A DNA stretch of 64,000 nucleotides from Punica granatum (taxonomy: Eukaryota > Streptophyta > Magnoliopsida > Myrtales > Lythraceae). The DNA lies in assembly GCF_007655135.1 (NCBI RefSeq), contig NC_045129.1:19814274-19878273 (forward strand), in the 5' to 3' direction. Below are positions 23,609 through 35,871 of this stretch, one piece after another. The notes beneath the pieces were generated by a model. It had not been told where the DNA came from and did not search any database. It was given only the letters and a program-made list of their open reading frames with translations. Both the position numbers and the translations under genes were made by a program. Position 1 is the first letter of the stretch, and each line of letters opens with the position of its first letter.

Positions 23609-24215
23609 TTTGCGCAAAGTGCTGTGTGATATGGCTCGCTTAGCGCTTGGGTCTGGACCGCCTCATGCGCGGTGACTGATAACGATCTCCTATCGTTTGT
23701 CCTTCTTTGAACATCGTCTGTTTGGGCGGTGTAGCGCATCCCTCGACGGTTTCCGGCGTATCGAGAGTACGACCTGTCGCGTGAGGCAGACATGAATCCG
23801 TCGGCGGGGAGTATCCTTTGGGATTCTCGATCGCGCCTGCACGTAGAAAAGAGGAAACCTACAAAGGATGTCAGCTGTGCGAAATCGTTGAGACTACGAC
23901 GCGTAAGAGGAATCTATGTAAAGATGTATCAGGGATGTGATATTGGTGGCCATTGGAGGGCGGCCGCGTCCCTATCGGAGAATGGCTTTTTCTGAAACGG
24001 GTAACCCGCGGAATATGTGCATAAAGGTAAAGGAAGAGATCTTATGGGATCCTCCAAATCAAGGATACGTCGATTCGACCCTATTCCGGGGCGAGTCTCG
24101 AACCTGGAGAGTCGAAGAGAGTTTGCTTGTGTCGGAGGGTGCCGAACCACTACTCGGTGTAGCTTCACGGAGAAGTGTTGCCTTTCTTTCGTGGTCGAGC
24201 CGACATTGTCCCCTA

Positions 24216-24500
24216 ACTTTTGCCTAGGCCGCGAGATGCGTGATAACCTAGCGAGGTATTTTATTTGATTTTTCTCACATGAATGCTCACCTTTTGCTAC
24301 GATCTCACGTGTTTGGGTGAGATTGCACCCCTCGAATCCTCTGACTTTTGCCTAGGCCGCCCTTTGAGGGTTTTCGACCTAGCGAGGAAATGATTTATGA
24401 TCTCCTTTTGCCACGACTCCCCTTTGCGGGATTTTAAGTCGTGCCACTCGTTCCCTAGCTTTTGCCTAGGCCGCCTCGAGGAGGTTTTCGACCTAGCGGG
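24216..24500 (-). other. Series of five hairpins with constant GCAAAAG tails
   Basis: In sense order (right to left): stem CTAGGTCG/CGGCCTAG (24466-24496), CACGACT/AGTCGTG (24412-24443), CTAGGTCG/CGGCCTAG (24352-24382), ATCTCAC/GTGAGAT (24302-24323) and CTAGGTT/GGCCTAG (24224-24251). The 3' arm is followed in sense by GCAAAAG, directly or after a few bases. Three have an AAAA bulge and a small inner C-run/G-run stem. Several pairs are G-U wobbles only in the sense RNA, which favours an RNA role on this strand. Related hairpins recur in J at 53742-53890. Confidence 0.7.
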
Positions 24501-24634
24501 AGAATTATTCTTTTTCTCTCAAGAAGGTTTTGCACTGGAAAGATGGCGGGAGTTGGTACTCGTATATATGAACGGAAATGTTTTACAAACGAAACGGGTG
24601 CGAGGCTCGGCAAACGAAAGGCAAATACGAATGA

Positions 24635-26288
24635 TCAGGGATAATACTTCTTGATGGCGTCAGCGTTGACGGGAAGTGCGTTTTCGGTGCCGTCCATATC
24701 GCTCAAAATGATTGCTCCCCCGGAGAAAGTCTCTTTAACGACAAAGGGACCGTCGTATTTGTACGAGAACTTCCCTCGAGAATCGGGTGCGACATGTAAG
24801 ACCTTTCTCAGGACAAGGTCACCAAGACTGAACTCTCGGTGACGGACCTTGGCGTTGAATGCTTGAGTCATCCTCTGTTGGTAGCATTGTCCGTGGCATA
24901 GTGCCTTCAGCCTTTTCGCATCAATGAGGTTTAATTGCTCGTAGCGTTGTCTTGCCCATTCTGCTTCCTCAAGTTCGGCCTCGGCAAGGATCCTCATGGA
25001 AGGGATTTCGACCTCAATTGGGAGGACTGCCTCCATGCCGTAGACCAGGGAGTACGGAGTCGCCCTAGTTGAAGTTCGTATGGATGTTCGGTACGCCAGG
25101 AGTGCATAGGGGAGCATCTCGTGCCAATCCTTGTAGTTCACCGTCATTTTTTCGATGATCTTCTTGATGTTCTTATTTGCCGCCTCCACCGCACCGTTCA
25201 TTTGGGGACGATAGGGGGTGGAGTTGCGGTGTTGGATTTTGAATTGTGCACAGAGCTCGTCGATAACCTTGTTGTTCAGATTCTTGGCGTTGTCCGTGAT
25301 GATCGTTGCAGGGACCCCGTACCGGGCAATGACGTCGCGTCTGAGAAAACGAGCCACGGCTTTTGCGGTGACTGACGCGAGAGTGATAGCCTCGATCCAT
25401 TTGGTGAAGTAATCAATTGCTACCAAGATGAAGAGGTGTCCGTTAGACGCTTTGGGGTTGATCGGGCCAATCACGTCCATCCCCCACATTGAGAAAGGCC
25501 ACGGAGCTGTCATAGGGCGTAGCTCATTGGGCGGCACTTTAATCTGATCGGCGTAAACCTGGCATCGGTGGCAATGCCTGACGTGCTTTACACAATCAGT
25601 CTCCATGGTGGACCAATAATAGCCTAAGCGCATAATCTTTTTAGCGAGCATGAGACCATTCATATGGGGTCCACAATTTCCTCCGTGCACTTCCTCCATA
25701 AGACGTCGTGATTCGTGTTCGTCGATGCACCGGAGGAGCGTGGAGTCAAAGGAACGGCGGTAAAGTATCTCGCCACTCAGAAAGTAGTGTATCGCGAGGC
25801 ATCTGAGCTTCTTTCGATCGCGGCGATCGGTGAACGGCGGATATTGGCCCGTTTGTAAGAAGTTTTTGATGTCTTCGTACCATGGCTTCGCTTCGGATGC
25901 TTCGATTGCGTTGCAATGGGTCGGGCCTTTGGCCACTTTGATTTCGAGAGGTTCGATGATGTTCCCCTCTGAGATGCTCGCCATAGATGCAAGTGTCGCG
26001 AGCGCGTCCGCGAACTGGTTCTTCGCTCGTGGAGTGTAGGTGAATGAGATCTTCCCAAAACTCTTTGCTAATTCCTCGAGGTACTCATGGTACGGGACTA
26101 ACTTCGTGTCCTTTGTCTTCCATTGCCCCAGGGTTTGGAAGATTGTGAGCATGGAGTCACCGAATACCTCTAACTCCTTCACCTTGAAGTCGATTGCCGC
26201 TTGTAAACCGAGAATGCATGCCTCGTACTCGGCCACATTATTGGTACAAGAGAAATCCACTTTTGCAGCGACCGGATAATGACTTTCG
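24635..26288 (-). CDS. pol: Tat-lineage pol, 3' half: RNase H second part and integrase (open frame)
   Basis: One open frame continues from inside LTR B (Met at 26405-26407) to a stop at 24635-24637; residues 1-39 are LTR-derived and the rest is pol. Numbering from that Met, residues 40-140 are the second part of an archaeal-type RNase H (E60 in NNVAEYEA, D84 in GDS, D134 in FADALA). The integrase follows, with a zinc finger (H241, H248, C279, C282) and core triad D311, D372 and E408 with 35 residues between the last two. A C-terminal domain follows (FSLGDLVLRKV, about 526-535). Integrase inserts element DNA in the nucleus. The first part of pol is at 35872-36556, cut off by solo LTR B. All catalytic residues are kept, but without its 5' half the gene cannot make a normal polyprotein. 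Confidence 0.93.
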
Positions 26289-26396
26289 TGTGCGCACCCG
26301 AATTTAATCTCGTCGGGGCACGCGTGCGCGCGCCTAAGCAAACGCGGCTTGGGAGTGTCCACCTTCCCGGGGACGCGCGACGGACGCACGTGAGAA

Positions 26397-26406
26397 GGAG
26401 TCGCCA
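26397..26406 (-). promoter_or_regulatory. PBS-like decamer in U5 of LTR B
   Basis: Sense TGGCGACTCC, 108 nt inside the LTR end. No PBS follows this solo LTR, so the decamer belongs to the LTR itself. F2 carries the same at 27578-27587. Confidence 0.6.
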
Positions 26407-27458
26407 CTTACCATTTTAAGATCCGAAGGTCGAGGGTCGGCAAGTTACCCGGTCTAGGGGTACGAGGTACACCTAAATGCTAAGGCAATGGTCATGCGGA
26501 ACCGAAAATTCTGGATTCGGGGGTTTTATTACGTGCGGGCCTATATCCCGCACGCCCTTTCGGTACTCTAGCTTGCTAGGCTTGCCGATTTGTTTATTTA
26601 CCGCGTGATTTAAGGTCGCACTTGACTCGCCCGTTTTGACACCGTAAAGTCGATGAATTAATCAAGTTGGGCTAAGAATCCGAAAGATGAGTAGGCTTGT
26701 GCATCGAGGAGTCGGTTCACTATCCTAGCATTACAGTTCATCGAACCGTGATGGTCGAATCCCTGCGTGAACCGAAGTCACGAGTATCCGAGTTTACTCA
26801 CCCTTTGGTGGCGATAGACCAACTTAACCGATCCGACACTCGGACCTCTCGCTCGCCGATCGGGGATCCTTACAAGTGCACGAATGAACATACAAATAGA
26901 ATTCTTGCAATGTTCTCTCAACTAATTACAAGGTATAATTGAATAAGTAAACGGATCCCGATCGGTTTGCATTGGGCCAATATTCCGCTCCGGCTCACCG
27001 AGTATTTCGAATAACCGATAAACAAATTAAGGCAACGCGGGCTCGAGGAGCCGGGGGTCGGGTCCGATCAATCCAACGGTTTCGGGAGAACCGGTCGGTT
27101 CTCACTGTATCCGATGGACCGATCGAGCTCCAGGGTGATATCTAAACCCGTTTCACGCGCTCAATCCAAATCCGCCTTCCACATAGGCTGCATTCGGAGT
27201 GTGAAGGTGAATCGAGGCTAGATCCCATTCCGCACTCGGGTTGCACGCGCTCAGTGAGTTAAGAGGCGTTGGACCTCGTGTTCGGTGGTTTGGGGGCGTT
27301 GGACCCCGTGCGACACGTAACCTATGGGCTCGGGCCCGAACCGCAATAAATCATCATAGGCAAAGACAAAACAGAAGAAAACTGATAAAACTGACATAAT
27401 ACAGACAATAATTGACAACTGTCGGTGAATACAGACAAATGGTGTATGAAGTCGAATG

Positions 27459-27463
27459 TACGT
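27459..27463. repeat. Target site duplication of F2, left copy
   Basis: TACGT directly before the F2 end, matched exactly by TACGT at 32102-32106. The undisturbed target can be read in LTR H near 18936 (GTGTACGTGATTTAATCAG). Confidence 0.93.
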
Positions 27464-29964
27464 TGTACGGACCCGAATGTGGACTCTCGTCGGGGCCCGC
27501 ATTGCGCGCTTTTGGATCGCGCGGCTTGAGAGTGTCCACCTTCCCGTGGGGACGCGTGACGGACACGCGTGAGAGAAGGAGTCGCCACTTATCATTTTAC
27601 GACCCGTAGGTCGAGGGCGGATAAGTTACCCGAGTCTAGGGGTATGGAACACCTAGTTTGTCGTTAAGGCATTGATCTGTGCGGAACCGGAAAATCCGTG
27701 TTCGAGGGTTCATGTTACGTGCGGGCCTATATCCCGCACGCCCTTTCGGTACTCTGGTTTGCTAGGCTTGCATTTTTGTTTTATTTACCGCATGAATTAG
27801 GCTGCACTCGGCTCACACGTTTTGACACCGTAACTTCGATGAATTAAACGATGTCGGTGGAGAAGCTGAGAGAGAAGTAAACCCGTGTGTCGGGGAATTG
27901 GTTCACAATCTTGCGTTACAGTTCATCGAACCATGGAGGTTGAATCCCTGCGTGAACCAGAACCGCGAGTTCTTGGATTTACTTGTATCTGGGCAAGCAT
28001 TAGACCGATTCGATTAATTCGACTCTCGGACCGTTCGCTCACCGACTGGAATTCTTACAGAATAAATGTACAAAATAAAATCCTTACAATGCTCTCGAAA
28101 ACAATAAATACAAATTACAAATGGCCGAATTCCAGTCGACTCGCGTTCGGTTATTATTCCACTCTAACTCACCGCGAGTTTAGGGAAAAAGACCGAAGAA
28201 CTGAAATTCAATGGACGCTCTCACTGAATAGGGCGTTGGACCCTGTGAGTGTTGATTAGGGCGTTGAACCTTGTGCTCGATGATTAGGGTGTTGAACCCT
28301 AATATTATTCGGCCTAGGGATCAAGCTCGACCCGTATGGCAAACAAGTGCGGAAAGATAACACGCAGCATGTTAATAACAGACAAGGTGTTTTGTATTTA
28401 CCGAATGTATGTGGATTAACAAGTTTATTAATCCAAAAGTGTTTTTGCAAGCAAATGCCATATGTTAAACAATCAAACACGTGCCAATGTTTTAGTATTC
28501 TGCTTTTGTTGGAAATTTGGAAAAGAGAATCGAATATCATGTGTGTAGATTGCTTTTATAGTGATTCGGTGTTGTGACACTGAATTACCACTGAATTGAT
28601 CCAAACTTGTATTTTGACTCTAGATTTGGAACCTAGAGTTCCGCCTAACCATTTTCTAGGATTTGGTTAAGTCGAGTGAAATGATTAGTCCGATAACTGT
28701 ATTTTGATACAGAATACCCAACTGACATCTTAAACTGCTCTAGGATGTCGGCGAATCACGAAATGATGTTCTTGCCCTTGATTTGAAAATTTGTTTTCAG
28801 AAAAGGAGAACAACACAATAAGGATTTGAAAGTATGAGGGTTTTGAAAAGGGCATTAACACCGTTTTGTAATTCGTCGACTCGAGTTACAAATTAATGTC
28901 CAATTCGTGCAAAGTTATTTAAATGGAATGAATTAACCGTGTGAATGTCCCGATTAACCCGTTCGTGGAATTAATGCTTAAGGTTATTGCCGAATACTTT
29001 AATTGTGAAAACGATTCGTGATTCGGCGACCAACACGAATCCGTAAGGATCGAGGATATTTGGTCCAATGACCGAAACTACCCTCGTAACCGAATGGACC
29101 CGAATGAGTCAACGATACCCGAATCCATGCATGTTTTGTTTTGAAAAGACATGTAATCGATGTTTTAACATGGGAATCGTGGAAATATCGAAATTACACT
29201 TTCGTACAATCCGAGAAATGAATTAAACTCGAAATAAGGAAATCATTCTTGATCCAAAAAGGGCCAAGAAGCCCTCGGCTTCACCTTGTCAAAGATGGCC
29301 GAATACTCTCATGGCTCGATTCAAATCACAAAGAATTTCCTTGTCTTGGTTTAATCATTTTTCGCATGCTCAAACATCAAACATCATGAATAACACGTTT
29401 TGACAAAAGCCGGTATTACCATGATTTGATTAACTCATTTAAACATGCAAACATTCACAAACATGTTATTTAAGGAATCGATAAAATAATACCGGCTTCA
29501 TGCATGCAAGAACAACAAAATAAACTCGGAAAATAACTTGGATCGGGCTAAGGAGACCAATCTTAACCCGAAAAGAGCAACTCAAGTCTCGGCCATCCCA
29601 TTTAGAGACTTGGCCGTGAGCTCACTTGCCATTTCCGGGTCGGGATGGTCTTCCAAACAACAATCCAAACCTTTTTTCCGACATGCTAGCAAGTTATAAG
29701 GTAATACACATGCATAATATAACATAAAATTGCATAAAAGTTAAGTCTTGCAAGTTAAGTATGCATAAAATACCATAGTACTCCATAGCCATGCAAAAAT
29801 ATAAAAAGCCCTAACTCCTCTAAGTCAAGAGTGATTTACCTAGCCTCGGGATACGAGGAAAGAGTCGGGGAAGTGTTCGAGAGTCGGGTGACTCGGTTGA
29901 ACGCTTGGAAGGATGCTCGGGTGCAAAGGATGCACGTTCGGGGAGCTAGGTGCACGGGGAATGC

Positions 29965-30140
29965 GGCTGGAATGCACGGGAGGCGCGCGGCGTGCGCTGG
30001 GTGCGGGCAGGCGCGCGGGCGTCCAGGAGTGCGCGCGCGGGGGAGCGGGCGTGCGAGGGGCGCGGGCGCGCGCGCGGGCGGGCGCGAGGGCGGGCGCGGG
30101 CGTGCGCGCGGGCGGGCGCAGGCGTGCGCGCGGTTGGCGC
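29965..30140 (-). repeat. GC-rich minisatellite inside LTR F2
   Basis: The counterpart of the repeat in F1, built on GCGGGCGCGGGCGTGCGCG-like units but with a different unit order and net length. It is the only strongly divergent block between F1 and F2. Confidence 0.8.
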
Positions 30141-30506
30141 TGGCGGGTCACTATTCACCCGAGAGTAGCGTTTTCACCCGAAATGCACTATTTGACCTGA
30201 AACAATAATTTAAAGACTTCAAATGGAAAAACCAATTTCACCAATGAACTCCATGGGTCCAAAATGAGTGGGATATGAAGTTTGAGAAATTTTGAGCTTA
30301 AGTCTGGATGATGAACATCGGCTTCCGACTTAAGAACTCAAGGCTCTCTTTTGATCTTTTAGGTTTTCTTTTCTCTTCCTTCTAAGGGCTGAAGTTTTCT
30401 GGTTCTTGAGTGTTCTTGGCTATGGAGTTTGAGAGGATTTCTTGAAAGAGAAAGGTTAGAGAGAGTGTGTAAGAGGAGAAGTGATTATCTTAATCACTTT
30501 TGGGCC

Positions 30507-30513
30507 ATTTATA
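30507..30513 (-). promoter_or_regulatory. TATA box of LTR F2
   Basis: Sense TATAAAT within CCTATAAATGGCCC, identical in context to F1. Confidence 0.5.
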
Positions 30514-32101
30514 GGCAAAGCTAATGACACAATTAGCAAAAGCAAGTGCTCTTAACCCCCATGCTTAGAAAATATCAAGCCTCATCCTCTTCCATTAAAT
30601 TAATTAAGAAGAGATAAGACATTGATGAGCATTGATGGAGGCTTGAGTGTTGTCTTCAAACTCTTGGATATTTTCAAGCAAGAGTGCAAGTTGGCTTCTT
30701 GCATTGAAGAAGAAGAAGAAGCTTCTAGAGTAAAGGGTGACTCATCTTGAGTAGCCCGTGGGTCCCACGACCGAAGAGGAGAAACCGGGAAAAAGCTCGG
30801 GTCTCAATTGATCGCGCATTCGAAGTTCGTGGTTTGAATTGAACGTCGAATTATCGATATACGCGAGGAAATGGATTTAATGAGTCCGAGATTGGCATTT
30901 TCCGTGAGAAATTGCCAAATGTCTGTATGAGGCTTGGAAGCCGGTTTTGCTCCTTTTATGCATTCAGAGCGAGGTTACCCACTTCTGACAGCATATCTTG
31001 TATCTGCATCCCACGTCGGTCATTTTGACATAAATTGTCAAATTACGTGGGCCCTTGTCCCTTAAGCCGGTAAATACAAATATGGAGCCGGAGATGTCCT
31101 AGGAGGCCGAAACTGGATTACTCAGATTGCTTTCTGAGTTTCTTGGGCGATCCAGAGATTACTGCGATCTCTGTTTGCTGAGATCGGGCCTCTAAGGAAA
31201 TGAAAAGTGCATCTGAGACCCTTAAAGCACTGCTCGAGGGGTCTAGATGAGTTGTGTGATTCATTCCGACAATTCCACATTGAGCCTTGAGAAGGCTAGC
31301 ATTGTGTAAGGTAAGCATCCGGCGTCAAGTTTCCCCAAAGAGGACCTCCGGATATGGATTTTCACTGAAAATGGCCTTTTATGCCCCTCGGAGGTTACTC
31401 GGGAAACCGTGAAGGGTTTTGCTGTCTGTTTTGCCCAATTGCGTATGTCCGCTGGAGTTTTCAGGGCAATGTAGTGTGAACTTCGTTTGCCGTAATTCCA
31501 TCAGACCAGTCTCCGGTTACGCTCTTCCGAAGAAGGGTATGCCCGTTTTGTCATTCGGAAGTCATTCAGAGTGTCTGTATGGCTTCTAAAAGACAATATG
31601 AAGCATTGCTCGTGATCTGTATGATTGAGGGGCATGGCCGCATTTGATATTTGGAATTAACTTTTCTTCGAGAAACCGGCATTTTTGGACTTCCATTGAA
31701 AAGTTGTCTGTATACAGAAGTTGTTCTGTATAGAGCAGATGATTTGCAAAATGCCTTTAGGGACACTTTTCATCTGTTTGGCATTGGAGTGGATTTTTGG
31801 GGTCCAATATTGGCTGTCTTCCGATGATCGAGCGAACTATCGGAAAATAGAACTGTCCGTGTGATATACTGAAAATGCCGGTTTTGGATATTGCTGAGCT
31901 CTCTAGTCACTCTATTACCCTTTGGTGACCCCTGGAGTCCTTCTGTCATATGCATGTGTCATTTGCCCGATTTTGCCGACTTGAGGATGAATAGTGATTT
32001 TCTGCTCTGTTAAGTCGTTTTTCTGTATTCTGCTCAGGTTGTGGCTTGGATCATTGCTGATATCATCGTTTGGAAAGGTGAGCCAAAATGGGGTGCTGAC
32101 A

Positions 32102-32106
32102 TACGT
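32102..32106. repeat. Target site duplication of F2, right copy
   Basis: TACGT identical to 27459-27463. LTR B resumes here with TGATTTAATCAGTTATTAACC-type sequence. Confidence 0.93.
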
Positions 32107-35100
32107 GATTTAATCAGTTATTAACCGGGGTTGATTAGCAAACAATGTATCTAACCTAGGCAAACATAGGGGGAACTGAGACATGATTCTAAGCCAATCA
32201 TATGTGTGAATTTGTTTTAGGACTCTTATTCAGTGAGGTGACACTGCGGTTTCACCGAATTAGCCAAACTCGTGTTTTGACTCTAGATTGGAATCTATCA
32301 TTCCGCCTATCCATTATCTAGTGTTCGATTAGGCCGGATGTACGATTAGTCCGATTCTTTGTAACTGAAATAAAATGCTCCCCACCGAATCTACAATAGG
32401 AAGGTAGAAACACCGAAAGTGGACAGAATGGGCTGTGCGAATGAGACTCGTACCCGGACGGGTTGCCCTTTTCCGTCCATAGATCGAGGTGTTTCCGACC
32501 TCCTAGCGCCTAGGGTATCGGTGAATTACGAAATGACGATTATGCCCTTAGATGTTAAAATTACAATGTTCGTGTGTAAATTGGAGATCGCGTTACACGA
32601 AGGGGTCTAAGGAGGACTCTCGTACCTCGACCCGGGTCGCCTCAAATTGGGCCCGGACTCGGGTCATGATACGTGAGTATTCCCTAGACATCAATTCTAC
32701 TCGTGTTACGTATCTTGGTATTTTGAAATTGTGGATTTTGATGAAAAAGGGCATTCTCGCCGTTCCATAAATCGTCGATGCGTTTACAAATTGAGGATTG
32801 ATTGGCCCAATTATTTAGTCCAAGTGATTCAATTAGCTGAATGATTCGTCCCGTTTTCCCCTTTGTGAAATTATTCGACATTTATTATACAATGTTACGA
32901 TTACGGTTTAATTTTAGCTAATTTCATGGTGGAATTACGAGGGGTGTGCGGGAATCATGTGGCCTCGAGGAAAGGAGAGCCCGAAGGCTTCGGGCACACC
33001 AAGGAACCTCACAGCCCCTATTGCAAAGGGGATGGCCGTGGGTTTCTTGGCATGGCCGAACCCTCCTAAGGCTCTTCTCCCTAGATCCCGCATTATTCCC
33101 TCCGTTTAGTCACGTTTTAGCCATGGTCACAACGATATGAAATCATGCCAAACACGCACGAATAAAGAGTTCAAATGAAAGCAACAACACGATATCATTT
33201 CAACTAGTAATGAAAAGGATAATACACGGGAATCGACCCGTCTCATGGCGGAAGAAAGCCTCACGAACCCGTGTGGTCCAAGGAAGCTTTCGGCCACATT
33301 CCTCCAAGGGTGGCCGTGAGCTTCCATGACTCATAAGGGTCGGGAGGACTTCTTCGACCCCGATTCGGATCGTTTCTCGTCATGCTAACATACTACGTGT
33401 GATTAACGGTAAAGGGACGTACGAATCGACTCGATTCGGGAGAGGAGAGATCATCCTAGCCCCGGACAAGCCAAGGGAGCTCACGGGTCTCTCCTTAGAG
33501 GCTAGGCCGTGAATCCCGTGGCTCAACCGTGGCTAAGAGGGCCTCTCCCGTCCGGATCCGAGCCATTTCCCATCATAGCACGCAAGTTCTTGCATCATAC
33601 AAACATGACATGGTCACACGAACGGGTATTATGGATGCACCTTGCATGAAAATGCATGGGAAACACGAATCCGGAAGAAAAATAAAGACTTTCATGCATT
33701 CCGGATCTTGAACTATATTAACGTCTCATACAAGCGAATGACGAGGGCCCTAGCTTCTCTAAGTCGTAGGAGAATGTTACCTAGCCTCGATACAGGAGGA
33801 AAAGAGTCGGGAAAGCGGCCGTGGGAGTCGCAAGACTCGGCTTGAAGGCTACGGGTGGGCGACCCGGATGGACGCATAGCCGCGACAGTCTCGGGAGAAC
33901 GGGTCGGCACGCGAGCTCCGGCCACGGCACGATGCGAGGTTGGTCTCGTTGGACTCCTAAGGGACAGATCTAGACGATCGTGGGTGGTCCCGAGCGTGCC
34001 AAGTCCTGAACAAGTCCGAAACGGTGAGATAAAACCCGGTAAAAAATCAGTGGACTCGATAAGAGAGAAACAGGTGAATGATGGTTGTGCACGGTTGGTC
34101 AGCCCTCAGACTGTGACCACCTCTTCACGGGGGAGGGTGAGGGTTGTGAGGAACCCTTTGAACTCGATGGCACGACTCGCCGAAGTCGTGGGAGGAAATG
34201 GCACGCGTGGAGGGCTCCGGTACACGCGGCTAGGGGTCTCGGGACCCGATTGTGTTTACGGCTGGAACGGGGTGTTGGGGACCTCAAATCGAAAATCTAA
34301 GCCCGGAAATGGACTTAGGGGGTGGGAAATATGTGGGCCAGGAAGTTTGATGATTTTTGGCTTATGTCAGGTTGGGTGGTTACCGGAATACCGGGTGGTT
34401 TTCCGGCGGTTTCGGCCGGTTTTGGCCTTGGCAAGGGCTGGAAGAATTGGAGGGGAGGGCTGGAGTTTGAGAGGATTCTTGAGAGAGATTGGCTTGAGAG
34501 AGAGTGAGAATGAAGAAGTGATTAAGTCTAATGGTGCAAGGGCTTATAAAGAGGGGCTTAATGGAACAATTAGGGCAAGCTAAGTGTGGTTAAGGGAGCT
34601 AAATGTGGGCTGCCGAATTTTTAATGGGGGTTAGGGAGGGGAAAGTGTCATGTAGAGTGTGGGGAAAGGAAAGGAAAGAGTGATGGGTGTGATAGGATGT
34701 GATAGGAAGTGAAAGATGTGAGGGAAAATTCAAATTTGTGGATGGGGGGCTTGGAGCCGCCGGGTGAGCTGCCAGCCAAGGGAATTAGCCGCGGCTTGGG
34801 GCTGTCATGTCGGAGCCGAGGGTTGAGCCATGGCTTGGGGTTGAGCCGCGGCTTGATGGCTTGGCTTGGCTGAGCTGTGGGTCCCATTCGATTGAGAGAA
34901 AAGCCGGAAAATGCTTGAAACTTGATTGAGCTCGCATTCGACCTCCTATGTCCAATTAATTTGAAGATTTAGAATGCTTGAACGACGAGGATTTGAATGA
35001 GCCTAATATCACCATGCATCGTGTGAACGGACGTTGGAGCGACTCGGCGCCTCGAGAGTCGGTTTTGCCCTGTTTGGACGTTCGGAGTGGAGTTTAGTGC

Positions 35101-35871
35101 CCCTCGGTCCCCGATTGCTCTTTGCGCATCCTGACATTCGTTTCGGTGGCCCTTATGCCCTGTGGGGGATCGTTGGCTCGTCACCCTCGACCGAAGACCG
35201 TTGGCCCGGGAGGACCTAGGGGCTTTGACCGGGGTTTTCTCAGTGTTCCCTGAATGTCTTGAGGTGCTCGGGGCTTGTTGTGAGGTGCTCGGGGATCGTT
35301 GTGATCTCTTTTCTTCGTGGACGTGCCCCGGAGGCTCGTCGGGAGACGTTCATGACCACTGAAACGTCCTTCGGGAAACCGAGCCGAACTCCGGAAGGTT
35401 ATCTGAAACTTGTTCTCCAACCCTGTTGGTCCCTGGGTGCCTGTAGGCCCATTTTGAGGGTCGTCTGCTTGTCAGTGAAGCGGGCCCCGGGAGCTCTGTC
35501 AGAAAAGGCGTTCGTGAGGGATTGGGGCATCCCGGCTCATGTGGCAGGCCCTAGAAATGCGCCTGGACGTGTTGTTGGTCACTTTGGCACTGAGAGGGAT
35601 TTTTGGAGCCCCATATTGGGCACCTTTCGGTGCTTCGGCGACTCGATGATGAATAGTGCCACAGTGCTAGCTCCGTTGTTTTCGGGGTTCTTTGTCTATA
35701 AGTTCTTCCGACTACTCTCTTCGGCCTTTCTAATGGACCCAGCTCTTCTTCTGTGGTTTATGACTCTGTGCCCGCATGTTCGCCTCTGATTGCCTGGAGA
35801 TGAATAGTAACCCGGGCTTTGATCGGGAATTCTCGTGTAGGAAGCCGGTGGGCCAAAATGGGGTGTTGACA
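32107..35871 (-). mobile_element. Sense 5' portion of solo LTR B
   Basis: The remainder of LTR B on the other side of F2, up to its TGTCAACA start. It contains a TATA-like element at 34543-34548 (sense TATAAG). No coding sequence is supported; open frames here are not shared with the other LTRs. Confidence 0.85.

Larger units (their letters stand above)
22938..24634 (-). other. 3' untranslated region of element A
   Basis: This lies between the pol stop codon (24635-24637) and the polypurine tract. From the pol end it holds a hairpin series (24216-24500), about 400 bases of unremarkable sequence (23609-24019), the 29-bp array, and a final 120 bases. Long, rapidly changing 3' regions with tandem arrays are a known trait of Tat-Ogre elements. 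No env-like or other reading frame stands out. Confidence 0.75.
27464..32101 (-). mobile_element. Solo LTR F2 (family 2) in LTR B
   Basis: A 4.64-kb minus LTR with sense start TGTCAGCACCCC at 32101 and sense end TCCGTACA at 27464, flanked by perfect TACGT copies. No PBS, PPT or internal sequence is present, so it arose by recombination between the two LTRs of a full element after insertion. It is of the J LTR type and nearly identical to F1. The U5 hairpin arms CGTGCGGG and CCCGCACG are intact at 27718-27740, and the TATA box is at 30507-30513. Confidence 0.93.
26289..35871 (-). mobile_element. Solo LTR B (family 1), interrupted by F2
   Basis: The sense start TGTCAACACCCC is at 35871 and the sense end TGCGCACA at 26289. 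Without F2 and one TACGT the length is about 4.94 kb, matching LTR G (4.98 kb). It lies inside the RNase H coding region of element A. Flanks are GTCCG (35872-35876) and TTTCG (26284-26288; GTTCG in the duplicate at 2267-2271), which fits a mutated 5-bp target duplication. The two pol halves keep the same frame across the insert when one flank copy is counted. No PBS or PPT is present, so it is a solo LTR. Confidence 0.88.

Noticed and set aside
22938..24215. A possible env-like gene between pol and the 3' LTR
   Set aside because: No long sense frame, signal peptide or membrane segment is present, and the space is filled by the array and non-coding sequence.
26289..26407. The pol frame seems to begin with an unusual N-terminus at 26407
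   Set aside because: Residues 1-39 are the end of LTR B read through by chance. No fusion gene is claimed.
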